From Ruminococcaceae bacterium UBA5450 (GTDB lineage: Bacteria > Bacillota > Clostridia > Oscillospirales > Acutalibacteraceae), in assembly GCA_002424295.1 (NCBI GenBank), contig DIQY01000007.1:10404-39281 (forward strand): a stretch of DNA of 28,878 nt. Direction: 5' to 3'. The notes under the pieces are model-generated. The model was given only the letters and a program-made list of their open reading frames with translations, was not told the DNA's origin and did not search any database. Positions within the stretch are counted from its first letter, which is position 1. The number at the start of each line of letters is the position of its first letter. Shown one piece after another: positions 15,140 to 23,093 of this stretch. A program made the translations under genes and the position numbers.

Positions 15140-16429
15140 ATGTCTTCTAAAAACTATAAATTTGAAACTTTGCAGCTTCATGTTGGTCAGGAAAAGCCTG
15201 ATCCGGCAACCGATTCCAGAGCGGTACCAATTTATGCAACGACCTCTTATGTGTTTAAAGATTCTGCGCAGGCGGCAGGAAGATTTGGATTAACAGAGCC
15301 AGGCAATATCTATTCTCGTCTGATGAACCCGACCTCCGATGTGTTTGAAAAGCGCATTGCAGCGCTCGAAGGCGGCGTTGGTGCATTGGCAACGGCAACC
15401 GGTTCAGCGGCAATTACTTATGCGGTGCAGAATATCACGAAGGTTGGAGATCATATTGTATCTTCCTCCGACCTTTATGGAGGCACCTATAATCTTTTTG
15501 CAAATACGCTGCGAGATCAGGGACTGGAAACCACTTTTGTAGATTCTTCTGACCCGCAAAATTTTGAAAAGGCAATCAAAGAGAATACAAAACTGCTCTA
15601 TGCGGAAACGCTGGGGAACCCCAACTCCAATGTAATCGATCTTGCGGCGATTGCACAGATTGCGCACCGTCATGGAATCCCATTTATCGTGGATAATACT
15701 TTTGCAACGCCGTATCTGCTGCGGCCTATCGAATACGGCGCAGATGTTGTCGTACATTCTGCAACAAAATTTATCGGCGGCCACGGAACCACGATGGGAG
15801 GCGTCGTTGTAGACGGCGGACATTTTGACTGGGCTCAGAACGACAAGTTCCCGGGGATTTCTCAGCCGAATCCCTCTTATCATGGTATCATTTTCAGCAA
15901 AGCCTGCGGGAATGCGGCTTATATTACAAAACTGCGCACGACTATCATGAGAGATGAGGGAGCGACAATTTCTCCGTTTAATTCCTTCTTGCTTCTGCAG
16001 GGCCTTGAAACGCTTTCTTTGCGGGTAGAACGCCATGTGGAAAATGCGCTGAAAGTTGTCGATTATCTGAAGAACCATCCCCAGGTGGAGCGGGTTAACC
16101 ATCCGTCTTTGGCAACCGGCCGCGAAAAAGAGCTTTATGATTCTTATTTTCCAAACGGAGCTGCCTCCATTTTTACTTTTGAAATCAAGGGCAATGCTGA
16201 AAAAGCAAAGAAATTTACAGAATCGCTCGAACTTTTTTCACTCCTTGCCAATGTTGCCGATGTAAAGTCTCTGGTGATCCATCCGGCTTCCACGACGCAT
16301 AGCCAACTTTCCGAAGAAGAACTGCGGGCGGCAGGAATCAAGCCGAATACCATTCGTCTTTCCATTGGCACGGAACATATTGATGATATTTTGAATGACC
16401 TTGAGCATGGTTTTGAGGCTGTTCGCTAA
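15140..16429 (+). CDS. metY: O-acetylhomoserine sulfhydrylase (aminocarboxypropyltransferase)
   Basis: 429 residues, the usual length of MetY. It is a Cys/Met-metabolism PLP enzyme: FETLQLHVGQEKPDPATDSRAVPIY at the start is typical of the sulfhydrylase branch, SRLMNPT and YAETLGNPN are family motifs, D in VDNTFATPY pairs with the cofactor ring, and Lys210 in SATKFIGGHG should hold PLP. The enzyme joins O-acetylhomoserine with sulfide to give homocysteine. A cystathionine gamma-synthase role is less likely given length and N-terminus. AAAGGAAAG precedes the ATG. It is monocistronic by the terminator that follows, and probably regulated by the neighbouring Rrf2 protein. Confidence 0.92.
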   Translation: MSSKNYKFETLQLHVGQEKPDPATDSRAVPIYATTSYVFKDSAQAAGRFGLTEPGNIYSRLMNPTSDVFEKRIAALEGGVGALATATGSAAITYAVQNITKVGDHIVSSSDLYGGTYNLFANTLRDQGLETTFVDSSDPQNFEKAIKENTKLLYAETLGNPNSNVIDLAAIAQIAHRHGIPFIVDNTFATPYLLRPIEYGADVVVHSATKFIGGHGTTMGGVVVDGGHFDWAQNDKFPGISQPNPSYHGIIFSKACGNAAYITKLRTTIMRDEGATISPFNSFLLLQGLETLSLRVERHVENALKVVDYLKNHPQVERVNHPSLATGREKELYDSYFPNGAASIFTFEIKGNAEKAKKFTESLELFSLLANVADVKSLVIHPASTTHSQLSEEELRAAGIKPNTIRLSIGTEHIDDILNDLEHGFEAVR

Positions 16430-16465
16430 ATTAGACTGCGCGGAAAATTCTTTCTTTTTATAAAA

Positions 16466-16508
16466 GGAACCGGGCCCGTTTCATTTGCGGGAACCCGGTT
16501 CTTTTTGT
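16466..16508 (+). terminator. Terminator of metY
   Basis: GAACCGGG (16467-16474) pairs with CCCGGTTC, with inner CCG/CGG pairing, and is followed by a T-rich run. Confidence 0.8.
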
Positions 16509-16540
16509 TTTTATTTAAGACCATGATAAAAGGGCAAAAA

Positions 16541-16987
16541 TCAGTCTGCTGATTTTCCACTGACCAGAAAAGAGGCATGTGCTGTAGCAACGACTCTGCC
16601 GGTGTCTCTGCTGTAAACAGTACAGTGTGTTTGGGAAATACGGTGTCCCAGATGATCGACAGACGCTTCGACAATCAGTTCATCGCCGGCAGCGGCAGGA
16701 GCAACATAGTTAAGGCTCATCTGAATGGTAGGGCCGTCGTGTCCCTCGGAAAAGATATAAGGCAGGCAGCCCATCGTGGAATCAGCTGCGGTTGCAATGA
16801 TGCCGCCATGAATGTTATTGAGTGGATTAAGCTGCCATTCCCGAATCGGAAATCCCAGTTTGACACTTTGTTTTTGTTCATCAAAGGCAATCAGCCGAGG
16901 GGTCATCTTTGTATTGAGTGTATCAACATCAGTACGATTACGGTTTTCGATAAAAGAGTTGAGAAGCTCTTGAGGGGTATGTTTCAT
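16541..16987 (-). CDS. PaaI-family hotdog-fold thioesterase (copy 2 of the pair)
   Basis: 148 residues with a single hotdog domain. The helix motif NNIHGGIIATAADSTMG (57-73), with H60-G-G and D69, is that of PaaI/YdiI-type acyl-CoA thioesterases, and GDELIVEASVDHLGHR forms the following strands. These enzymes split acyl- or aryl-CoA thioesters in the cytosol; the substrate is unknown. It is downstream of a paralogue of identical length, separated by 52 bases with a ribosome site but no visible promoter, so the two are probably one transcript. About half of the aligned positions are identical by eye. Confidence 0.85.
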   Translation of the reverse strand: MKHTPQELLNSFIENRNRTDVDTLNTKMTPRLIAFDEQKQSVKLGFPIREWQLNPLNNIHGGIIATAADSTMGCLPYIFSEGHDGPTIQMSLNYVAPAAAGDELIVEASVDHLGHRISQTHCTVYSRDTGRVVATAHASFLVSGKSAD

Positions 16988-17039
16988 GGATTGAAACCTC
17001 CGTGATTTTAAAATTCTGTAATTTGTAGGAAATGCTTTT

Positions 17040-17486
17040 TTAATCTTCCATGCGTCCTTGACTTAAGAATGAAGCGTGGGACGAAGCAATAATCTTGCCG
17101 GTCTTGGCGCTGCGGGCGATTCCACGGGTTTGCGTGACCCGATGACCGGTATAGTCAATAACTGCTTCTACCTGAAGCTCATCGCCTGCTGTCATCGGAG
17201 AGACATAATCAATACTCAGCTGGATTGTGGGTCCTGCGTGGCCGGGAGCAAAAATTCCGGCGAGAGTTCCCATCGTGGAATCCATGGCAGTAAAAATCAT
17301 TCCGCCGTGAAGATTGCCCATATCGTTTAGTTGCCAGTCGCGGATGGGAAAGCCCAAAATCAGGCTTTGTTTTTCTTCATCTATTGAGACAAGATGTGGT
17401 GCCATCATGGTATAGATCCGGTGAATGTTCGGCTGATTTCTTCCTTCCAAATATAAATCCAGTAATTGTCTGGGAGTAAGTTTCAT
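17040..17486 (-). CDS. PaaI-family hotdog-fold thioesterase (copy 1 of the pair)
   Basis: 148 residues. The hotdog motif GNLHGGMIFTAMDSTMG (57-73) keeps H60, G61, G62 and D69, matching the neighbouring copy without gaps. The C-terminal strand ends in ASSHASFLSQGR. Differences from the other copy fall in the N-terminal helix (LYLEGRNQPNIHRIY) and around residues 73-84, which could alter acyl-chain specificity. AGGAGG at 17500-17505 precedes the ATG with a long 13-base gap. A promoter lies at 17528-17556. Function beyond thioester hydrolysis cannot be assigned. Confidence 0.85.
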   Translation of the reverse strand: MKLTPRQLLDLYLEGRNQPNIHRIYTMMAPHLVSIDEEKQSLILGFPIRDWQLNDMGNLHGGMIFTAMDSTMGTLAGIFAPGHAGPTIQLSIDYVSPMTAGDELQVEAVIDYTGHRVTQTRGIARSAKTGKIIASSHASFLSQGRMED

Positions 17487-17527
17487 TTTATTTTATAAGC
17501 CTCCTTAAATTAGCATAATTTAAATTT

Positions 17528-17556
17528 ATTTTATCGCCTTTTCTGCAGAAATGCAA
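17528..17556 (-). promoter_or_regulatory. Promoter of the thioesterase pair with a palindromic spacer
   Basis: On the minus strand TTGCAT (17551-17556), 17 bases, then TAAAAT (17528-17533). The spacer contains the 12-base perfect palindrome TTTCTGCAGAAA (17540-17551), a possible operator. Confidence 0.5.
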
Positions 17557-17589
17557 CGAAAGTGGGCAGATTATCAAAGAAAAAGCGCT

Positions 17590-17617
17590 TTTCCAGGGCA
17601 ATAAAGTGTGTTATAAT
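17590..17617 (+). promoter_or_regulatory. Promoter candidate for the fhs operon
   Basis: Perfect TATAAT at 17612-17617; the best -35 partner is a weak TTTCCA at 17590-17595 with a 16-base spacer. Confidence 0.45.
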
Positions 17618-17649
17618 AATTCTAAATGATTTGTGGAGTTTTTCCGCAC

Positions 17650-17676
17650 ATGAAATCGAGGACGTAACGATTTCAT
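17650..17676 (+). promoter_or_regulatory. Hairpin in the fhs leader
   Basis: A perfect 9-base-pair stem, ATGAAATCG (17650-17658) with CGATTTCAT (17668-17676), closes a 9-base loop in the predicted 5' leader, ending about 15 bases before the ribosome site. It has no T tract, so it is not a terminator. It does not resemble the tetrahydrofolate riboswitch as I remember it. Confidence 0.4.
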
Positions 17677-17703
17677 AAAAATTGAATTTTTGGAGGATAA
17701 CTT

Positions 17704-19371
17704 ATGCTGAGTGACATCGAAATTGCACAGCAAACAAAAATGCAGCCGATTGCAAAAATTGCTGCAAACCTTGGAATTCACGAAGAGGAACTGGAGCCAT
17801 ATGGCCGCTATAAAGCCAAGCTCAACCAGTCCCTTTTTGACCGTTTACAGGGAAAAACAGATGGAAAACTGGTTTTAGTAACCGCCATCAACCCGACACC
17901 GGCAGGAGAAGGAAAGACAACTACAACGGCAGGTCTTGGGGAAGCAATGGCTAAAATCGGAAAAAATGCGATTATTGCACTGCGGGAACCGAGTCTTGGC
18001 CCGGTTTTTGGAATTAAGGGAGGAGCTGCCGGAGGCGGCTATGCACAAGTTGTGCCGATGGAGGATATCAATCTTCATTTTACCGGTGATATGCATGCAA
18101 TCACCGCGGCAAATAATCTGCTCTGTGCGATGCTTGATAACCATATGCACCAAGGGAATCAGCTTGGAATCGATTCCAGAAGAATTTTGATTACCCGCTG
18201 CATGGATATGAATGACCGTGCTTTGCGCAATGTTGTGATTGGTCTGGGCGGCAAAATCAACGGTGTTCCGCGTGAAGACCATTTTTGCATTACCGTTGCA
18301 AGTGAAGTCATGGCGATTTTTTGTCTGGCAAAAGATTTGATGGATCTCAAAGAAAGACTTTCTAAAATTTTGGTTGCCTATACGTTTGACGGTAAACCGG
18401 TTTATGCTGGAGATCTTCATGCCGAAGGTGCAATGACAGCGCTGCTTAAAGATGCGATTAACCCCAATTTGGTGCAGACGCTTGAAAACACCCCGGCAAT
18501 TATGCACGGCGGTCCATTTGCAAATATTGCGCATGGCTGCAACAGCGTGCGTGCAACCCGAATTGCTTTGAAGCTTGCAGATTACTGTATTACAGAGGCA
18601 GGTTTCGGTAGTGACCTTGGCGCCGAGAAATTTATGGATATCAAGTGCCGTCTTGCGGGGCTTCATCCTTCCTGTATCGTACTGGTGGCAACCGACCGTG
18701 CGCTGAAATATAATGGCGGAGTGCCAAAGACGGATACCTCTAAGCCAAATCTGGAAGCACTTAAAAAAGGAATCGTCAATCTTGGCAAGCATATTGAAAA
18801 TATGAGAAAGTATGGCGTGCCGGTCGTGGTTGCTATTAACCGGTTCCTCACAGATTCGGAGGACGAGCTTTCTTATATTGAGCAGTTCTGCAAAGAAAAT
18901 GGGGCGGATTTTGCACTGTCCGAAGTCTTTGCAAAAGGCGGAGAAGGCGGACAAGCTCTGGCAGAAAAAGTGGTTTCTGCCTGTGAAAAGCCTTCTGATT
19001 TTCATCCGATTTATGAGGAAGATCTTTCTGTTGAGGAAAAAATTGAGACGATTGCAAAAGAAATCTATGGGGCAGATGGAGTTTCCTATTCTAAGCAGGC
19101 GAAAAAGTCTCTTGCAGAGATTAAAAATCTTGGCGGGGACAAGATGCCGGTCTGCATCGCAAAAACGCAGTACAGCCTTTCTGATGATGCGTCTCTGCTG
19201 GGACGTCCGCAGGGATTTGGGATTACGATCCGTGATCTGAAAATTTCCAGCGGAGCCGGGTTTGTTGTGGCCTATGCAGGGGATATTATGACAATGCCCG
19301 GTTTGCCGAAGGTACCTGCTGCTTTAAAGATTGATGTTTCAAAAAACGGAAAAATTGAGGGACTATTCTAA
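17704..19371 (+). CDS. fhs: Formate-tetrahydrofolate ligase
   Basis: 555 residues, the normal length. Hallmarks are the ATP loop TPAGEGKTT (65-73), REPSLGPVFGIKGGAAGGG, and VVAINRF in the C-terminal half. The enzyme makes 10-formyltetrahydrofolate from formate, ATP and tetrahydrofolate. It feeds purine and formyl-methionine synthesis and, in acetogens, the methyl branch of the Wood-Ljungdahl pathway; no other genes of that pathway are in view. TTGGAGG precedes the ATG. Its stop codon overlaps the tsaE start, beginning a five-gene operon. Confidence 0.96.
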   Translation: MLSDIEIAQQTKMQPIAKIAANLGIHEEELEPYGRYKAKLNQSLFDRLQGKTDGKLVLVTAINPTPAGEGKTTTTAGLGEAMAKIGKNAIIALREPSLGPVFGIKGGAAGGGYAQVVPMEDINLHFTGDMHAITAANNLLCAMLDNHMHQGNQLGIDSRRILITRCMDMNDRALRNVVIGLGGKINGVPREDHFCITVASEVMAIFCLAKDLMDLKERLSKILVAYTFDGKPVYAGDLHAEGAMTALLKDAINPNLVQTLENTPAIMHGGPFANIAHGCNSVRATRIALKLADYCITEAGFGSDLGAEKFMDIKCRLAGLHPSCIVLVATDRALKYNGGVPKTDTSKPNLEALKKGIVNLGKHIENMRKYGVPVVVAINRFLTDSEDELSYIEQFCKENGADFALSEVFAKGGEGGQALAEKVVSACEKPSDFHPIYEEDLSVEEKIETIAKEIYGADGVSYSKQAKKSLAEIKNLGGDKMPVCIAKTQYSLSDDASLLGRPQGFGITIRDLKISSGAGFVVAYAGDIMTMPGLPKVPAALKIDVSKNGKIEGLF

Positions 19372-19790
19372 TGAAACCCTTTTTAAGTCATTCTCCACAG
19401 GAGACCGAAGCATTTGGACATCGAATTGCAGAGCGATTAAAAGGCGGAGAGGTGCTTGCCCTTTTTGGGCCGATGGGAATGGGAAAAACTGCGTTTACGC
19501 GGGGCGTGTGCGCAGGACTTGGCATTACAAGCGGTGTTTGCAGCCCCACTTTTGCATTGGTGCATTGCTATGAGGGAAGGCTCCCTGTTTACCATTTTGA
19601 TATGTATCGGGTAGACGGCTGGGATGATCTTTCTTCCACCGGATATTTTGATTATCTGGAGTCCGGAGGGGTGCTGATTATTGAGTGGAGTGAAAATATT
19701 GAAGCAGCGCTGCCGGAAACTGCAGTGCGGATTACAATTGAACCCGGCGAAAAAGAAAACGACCGTATTTTTACAATAGAAGGGTTGTGA
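19371..19790 (+). CDS. tsaE: tRNA threonylcarbamoyladenosine biosynthesis ATPase TsaE
   Basis: 139 residues, normal length. Walker A loop GPMGMGKT (33-40), SPTFALVHCYEG, then HFDMYRVD, and IIEWSENIE near residue 100, all in the family order. TsaE is the ATPase that drives the TsaB-TsaD complex in making t6A at position 37 of ANN-decoding tRNAs. The ATG shares one base with the fhs stop codon; tsaB follows after 4 bases. Confidence 0.93.
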   Translation: MKPFLSHSPQETEAFGHRIAERLKGGEVLALFGPMGMGKTAFTRGVCAGLGITSGVCSPTFALVHCYEGRLPVYHFDMYRVDGWDDLSSTGYFDYLESGGVLIIEWSENIEAALPETAVRITIEPGEKENDRIFTIEGL

Positions 19791-19794
19791 TTCT

Positions 19795-20499
19795 ATGAAA
19801 TTGTTGGCGATTGACGCTTCTGCAGGTGCGGCTTCTGCCTGTGTCTGGGAAGAAGGAAAGGTGCTCGGAGAAAATTATATCAATACGCGTCTGACTCATA
19901 GCCAGACCTTAATGCCGATGATTGACGGCGTTGTGCAGTATACCAAGATTCCGCTTTCTGAAATCGATGGATTTGCAGTTTCTGCCGGTCCCGGATCTTT
20001 TACCGGGGTGCGCATTGCGGTTTCCAGCATTAAAGGAATCGCTATGGCAACCGGAAAGCCATGTGTTTCGGTTTCGACATTGGAAGCGATGGCACAAAAT
20101 CTTTTGGTGCTGCCCTGTACTGCATGCTGCGTGATGGATGCTCGCTGCGGGCAGGTTTATAATGCTTTGTTTTCTATTGAAGATGGAAAGGTGCGGCGCC
20201 TTTGTGAAGACCGCGCTTTGTCGATCAAAGAACTTGCAGAAGAATGTGCCGGACTGTCGGAACCATTGGTTTTAGTTGGAGACGGTGCACAGCTTTGTGC
20301 AAAATCTCCGGAGTTTATGGAAATTAATGCGTGTCTTTCCCCGGAACCAATTCAGTATCAAAGAGCATCTGGGGTAGCGCGGGTAGCGGCAGAAAAGTTT
20401 TTACGCGGGGAAACGGTAACAGCGGGAGAACTTCAGCCGATTTATCTGCGGTCACCTCAGGCAGAGCGCAACCTGCGCCTAAAAAATAAAAGAGTTTGA
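19795..20499 (+). CDS. tsaB: tRNA threonylcarbamoyladenosine biosynthesis protein TsaB
   Basis: 234 residues. An ASKHA-fold start (LLAIDASAGAASACVWE), LTHSQTLMPMID (33-44) and SAGPGSFTGVRIAVSSIKG (63-81) identify TsaB, the inactive paralogue that scaffolds TsaD. The C-terminus ends in ELQPIYLRSPQAE, as is typical. rimI and tsaD, common partners in other Firmicutes, are not next to it here; rpiB follows instead. Confidence 0.93.
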   Translation: MKLLAIDASAGAASACVWEEGKVLGENYINTRLTHSQTLMPMIDGVVQYTKIPLSEIDGFAVSAGPGSFTGVRIAVSSIKGIAMATGKPCVSVSTLEAMAQNLLVLPCTACCVMDARCGQVYNALFSIEDGKVRRLCEDRALSIKELAEECAGLSEPLVLVGDGAQLCAKSPEFMEINACLSPEPIQYQRASGVARVAAEKFLRGETVTAGELQPIYLRSPQAERNLRLKNKRV

Positions 20500-20523
20500 T
20501 AAGGAAAAGGAGTATGAAAATTC

Positions 20524-20967
20524 ATGATTGCAATCGGAGCTGATCATGGCGGATTTCAGATCAAAGAAGCCGTAAAAGCATATTTGGACAGTCAAAATAT
20601 TGCTTATCAGGATTTTGGAACCCACAGCGAAGAAAGTGTGGATTATCCGCCTATTGCCGCAAAGGTAGCACATGCGGTGGCTGATGGAGAATGCGAAAAA
20701 GGAATTCTCTGCTGTGGAACCGGCATTGGAATGTCAATCGCCGCTAATAAGGTGGATGGTGTTCGCGCATCTGCATGTGATAACGAGTTTTGTGCAGAGA
20801 TGACGCGCCGCGACAATAACTGTAACTGCCTTTGTATGGGCGGCCGCGTGATTGATAAAGAAAAGGCGGTAGAACTCACTAAAATTTATTTGAAAACGCC
20901 GTTTGAAGGCGGACGCCATCAGCGTCGTCTAGATCAGATTGCTGCAATCGAACAGAATAAGCTGTAA
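20524..20967 (+). CDS. rpiB: Ribose-5-phosphate isomerase B
   Basis: 147 residues, normal length. RpiB/LacAB motifs: IGADHGG (D7, H8), VDYPPIA, and CGTGIGMSIAANK with the catalytic-base cysteine near C64. In place of the usual histidine in the R-x-HN-x-x-N segment, the protein reads RRDNNCNCLC, so Asp97 stands at the position of the ring-opening His of E. coli RpiB. It interconverts ribose 5-phosphate and ribulose 5-phosphate. The AAGGAG site is 12 bases before this ATG; a nearer ATG at 20514 is out of frame and opens only nine codons. Confidence 0.9.
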   Translation: MIAIGADHGGFQIKEAVKAYLDSQNIAYQDFGTHSEESVDYPPIAAKVAHAVADGECEKGILCCGTGIGMSIAANKVDGVRASACDNEFCAEMTRRDNNCNCLCMGGRVIDKEKAVELTKIYLKTPFEGGRHQRRLDQIAAIEQNKL

Positions 20968-20999
20968 GATATAAAAACAAATATGGAGGTCATTTAAAA

Positions 21000-21632
21000 A
21001 TGGACAAACAGGTTTTCATCATGGATCATCCGCTGATCCAGCATAAGCTCACATTCTTAAGAGACAAGAATACGGGCTCAAAGGAATTTCGCCAGTTGGT
21101 CAGCGAGATTGCAATGCTGGAGTGCTATGAAGCGACACGGGATCTTCCTCTGGAAGAGGTCGATACAGAGACTCCTGTAGCGATGGCACATACAAAGGTC
21201 ATTGCAGGACGTAAACTTGCTTTCGTTCCGATCTTGCGTGCAGGTCTTGGAATGGTGGAAGGTGTTCTGGAGATGGTTCCCGCGGCGAAGGTTGGACATA
21301 TTGGCCTTTATCGTGATCCCAAGACGCTGCAGCCGGTAGAATATTACAGCAAACTGCCCCATGACATTGAAGAACGCGATGTCATTGTACTGGATCCCAT
21401 GCTGGCAACCGGCGGCTCCGGAATTGATGCAGTGACCATTATCAAGCGTAGCAATCCTAAGAGCATTAAATTTATGTGCATTATTGCAGCGCCGGAAGGC
21501 CTTAAAGCATTTACCGAAGCGCATCCGGATGTGCAGATTTATTGTGCAGCAGTGGATGAGCATCTCAATGAACATGGATACATTGTTCCGGGCCTTGGAG
21601 ATGCAGGAGACCGTATTTTTGGAACCCTGTAA
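21000..21632 (+). CDS. upp: Uracil phosphoribosyltransferase
   Basis: 210 residues, normal length. The N-terminus (VFIMDHPLIQHKLTFLRD), VPILRAGLGM (77-86), the PRPP loop VLDPMLATGGS (130-140) and the uracil-binding tail PGLGDAGDRIFGT are all present. It salvages uracil with PRPP to UMP in the cytosol. Last gene of the fhs operon; rpiB just upstream supplies ribose 5-phosphate, the precursor of PRPP. TGGAGGT precedes the ATG. Confidence 0.96.
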   Translation: MDKQVFIMDHPLIQHKLTFLRDKNTGSKEFRQLVSEIAMLECYEATRDLPLEEVDTETPVAMAHTKVIAGRKLAFVPILRAGLGMVEGVLEMVPAAKVGHIGLYRDPKTLQPVEYYSKLPHDIEERDVIVLDPMLATGGSGIDAVTIIKRSNPKSIKFMCIIAAPEGLKAFTEAHPDVQIYCAAVDEHLNEHGYIVPGLGDAGDRIFGTL

Positions 21633-21665
21633 AAAATTATTTTTATAGATATTTTTATAGAAAAT

Positions 21666-21716
21666 AAAGATCCCGATGGTGAAAAGTAAAAAACTTTTTG
21701 CTGTCGGGATCTTTTG
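21666..21716 (+). terminator. Terminator of the fhs-upp operon
   Basis: AAAGATCCCGA (21666-21676) pairs with TCGGGATCTTT (21704-21714), with an inner AAAAGT/ACTTTT stem, and is followed by a T. Confidence 0.8.
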
Positions 21717-21822
21717 ATAAAGAATTTTAGCCTTGCTATTTTAACTTTCGACTAAATTCCATAAAAAGTAGTATTTTTTTACAAAAAATTACTTTTTTCT
21801 TTCATTTTTTCAAAAACTTTGC

Positions 21823-21828
21823 TATAAT
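21823..21828 (+). promoter_or_regulatory. -10 box upstream of the dockerin-like protein gene
   Basis: Perfect TATAAT 34 bases before the start codon. The -35 position (about 21800-21805, TTTCAT) is a poor match. Confidence 0.4.
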
Positions 21829-21862
21829 TAGGACAAACTTAAAAAATAGAGGCGCAGGGCTT

Positions 21863-22966
21863 ATGGGAGAAAAGTGTTTGCGAAAAAAGCGTAAGATTTT
21901 AATTGGGACGGTATTGACTTTTGTAGTGGCGGTCGTTTTGATTGGAGTGTGGCAGTATCAGATTCACGGCGCTGAAAAAATGGCGCCGACAAAGATTTCA
22001 GATGAGGCGGCATTTAAGCAAAACCGAATGGCTTTTCCTCTTGGCAGTCAATGGGTAATCTTCAGTACGGATGGGCAGAAAACGAGGCTTGCTCTTGTGG
22101 AGGATTCTGGGAAGCTCAGCGAAGGAACAGCACCGAAGGAATTAGAAGGAAGCTATTTATTCGGTGCAGTTCAGGCTGACAAAACGGTCTTTGTTGGCTT
22201 TGAAAAAGATTATTTGCTCAGGGTAGAAGCGGTTTCTCTTCCTTCTGGAGAGACTTGCGAATGGAGTGGCTTTTTGCCGGAAGATTCTAGAAAGTGCAGT
22301 GATCTGTATTTTGATTCTCAAACCAATAGGATGATTTTACGTTATTATGGAGAACGTGCGTCAATTCTTAACTATGAGCTTTCGTGGGGGAAGGAGCCAG
22401 TGTTGATGAGGGTGCATGATGAACCGCAGGCCTCTACCGGAGTTCCTCTTCCGGATGAGACGTCAGAGGTTTCTGAACCTTTTGAAAGTTCTGCCGAATC
22501 TTCGTCCGAGGCGGTCAGCTCTAAACCTGAGCCGAGTTCTTTATTGCCTGTTTCCTCAGCAAGCTCACAGACTAGCGCGTCAGATGAAGATTATTATATC
22601 TTTGATGAGCCGGTTACGGTCAATCAGTTAAAAGAAACGTTTAACCGCGTTAGAAAAAACAAAAATGTGGAAGTCCTTACGAAGGCGGGATATGATGTTC
22701 CAGAAGGCACCGTTGTAACAGGAGATCAAATCTCATTCTTAGACAGTGAAGGGGAACAAAAGACGATAACCGCGGTTATCCTAGGGGATCTGACTGGCTC
22801 TGGGAGGCCGGATTCCAAATCGCTGAAAGTGTTTTATCCGGCGCTTGCCTATCATTCATTTAACGAACTTCAACGCCGTGCCGCTGATCTGGACAGAGAC
22901 GGAACGGTCACGACTTCTGATCTTTTACTTTTAAAGAAGAGAATTCTTTATGGCACAGTAGGATAA
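21863..22966 (+). CDS. Membrane-anchored protein with Ser-rich linker and dockerin-like C-terminus
   Basis: 367 residues, function unknown. A basic N-terminus (KKRKILIG) and one membrane helix (about 12-32) anchor an extracellular part. Residues about 45-190 look like repeated beta strands with WVIFSTDG and LSWGKEPV. A linker rich in Ser, Glu and Pro (about 190-250) follows. The last 65 residues resemble a dockerin: GDLTGSG (308-314, a degenerate first loop) and AADLDRDGTVTTSDLLLLKKRIL (from 340), a good calcium-binding loop with D342, D344, D346. Dockerins bind cohesins in cellulosomes, but isolated dockerin-like repeats are also common in clostridial surface proteins. The gene is probably monocistronic. 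The ribosome site (GGCGCAGGG) is weak. Confidence 0.65.
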   Translation: MGEKCLRKKRKILIGTVLTFVVAVVLIGVWQYQIHGAEKMAPTKISDEAAFKQNRMAFPLGSQWVIFSTDGQKTRLALVEDSGKLSEGTAPKELEGSYLFGAVQADKTVFVGFEKDYLLRVEAVSLPSGETCEWSGFLPEDSRKCSDLYFDSQTNRMILRYYGERASILNYELSWGKEPVLMRVHDEPQASTGVPLPDETSEVSEPFESSAESSSEAVSSKPEPSSLLPVSSASSQTSASDEDYYIFDEPVTVNQLKETFNRVRKNKNVEVLTKAGYDVPEGTVVTGDQISFLDSEGEQKTITAVILGDLTGSGRPDSKSLKVFYPALAYHSFNELQRRAADLDRDGTVTTSDLLLLKKRILYGTVG

Positions 22967-23064
22967 AACACCGATGGAGACAGTGCAAAACTTACCGAAT
23001 TTACAGTACTAGATGAGAAAAAAGAATGGGTGTATAAAAATTTTTTGGTTTTACAAAATTCTCC

Positions 23065-23093
23065 TTGAACCACAGAAAAGAATCTTGTATGAT
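23065..23093 (+). promoter_or_regulatory. Promoter of the pyridoxamine-kinase-like gene
   Basis: TTGAAC (23065-23070), 17 bases, TATGAT (23088-23093). The predicted transcript start near 23100 rules out a TTG codon at 23065 as the start of the gene and supports the ATG at 23122. Confidence 0.65.

Noticed and set aside
15404..16102. Minus-strand open frame (232 codons) opposite metY
   Set aside because: It is a shadow of the metY coding strand, with no family features.
17618..17703. Tetrahydrofolate riboswitch upstream of fhs
   Set aside because: The leader is only about 80 bases and lacks the long three-way junction expected; only simple hairpins are visible.
17875..19005. Long minus-strand open frame (376 codons) opposite fhs
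   Set aside because: It is Cys/His/Lys/Arg-rich nonsense mirroring a strongly conserved gene, with no ribosome site or family motif.
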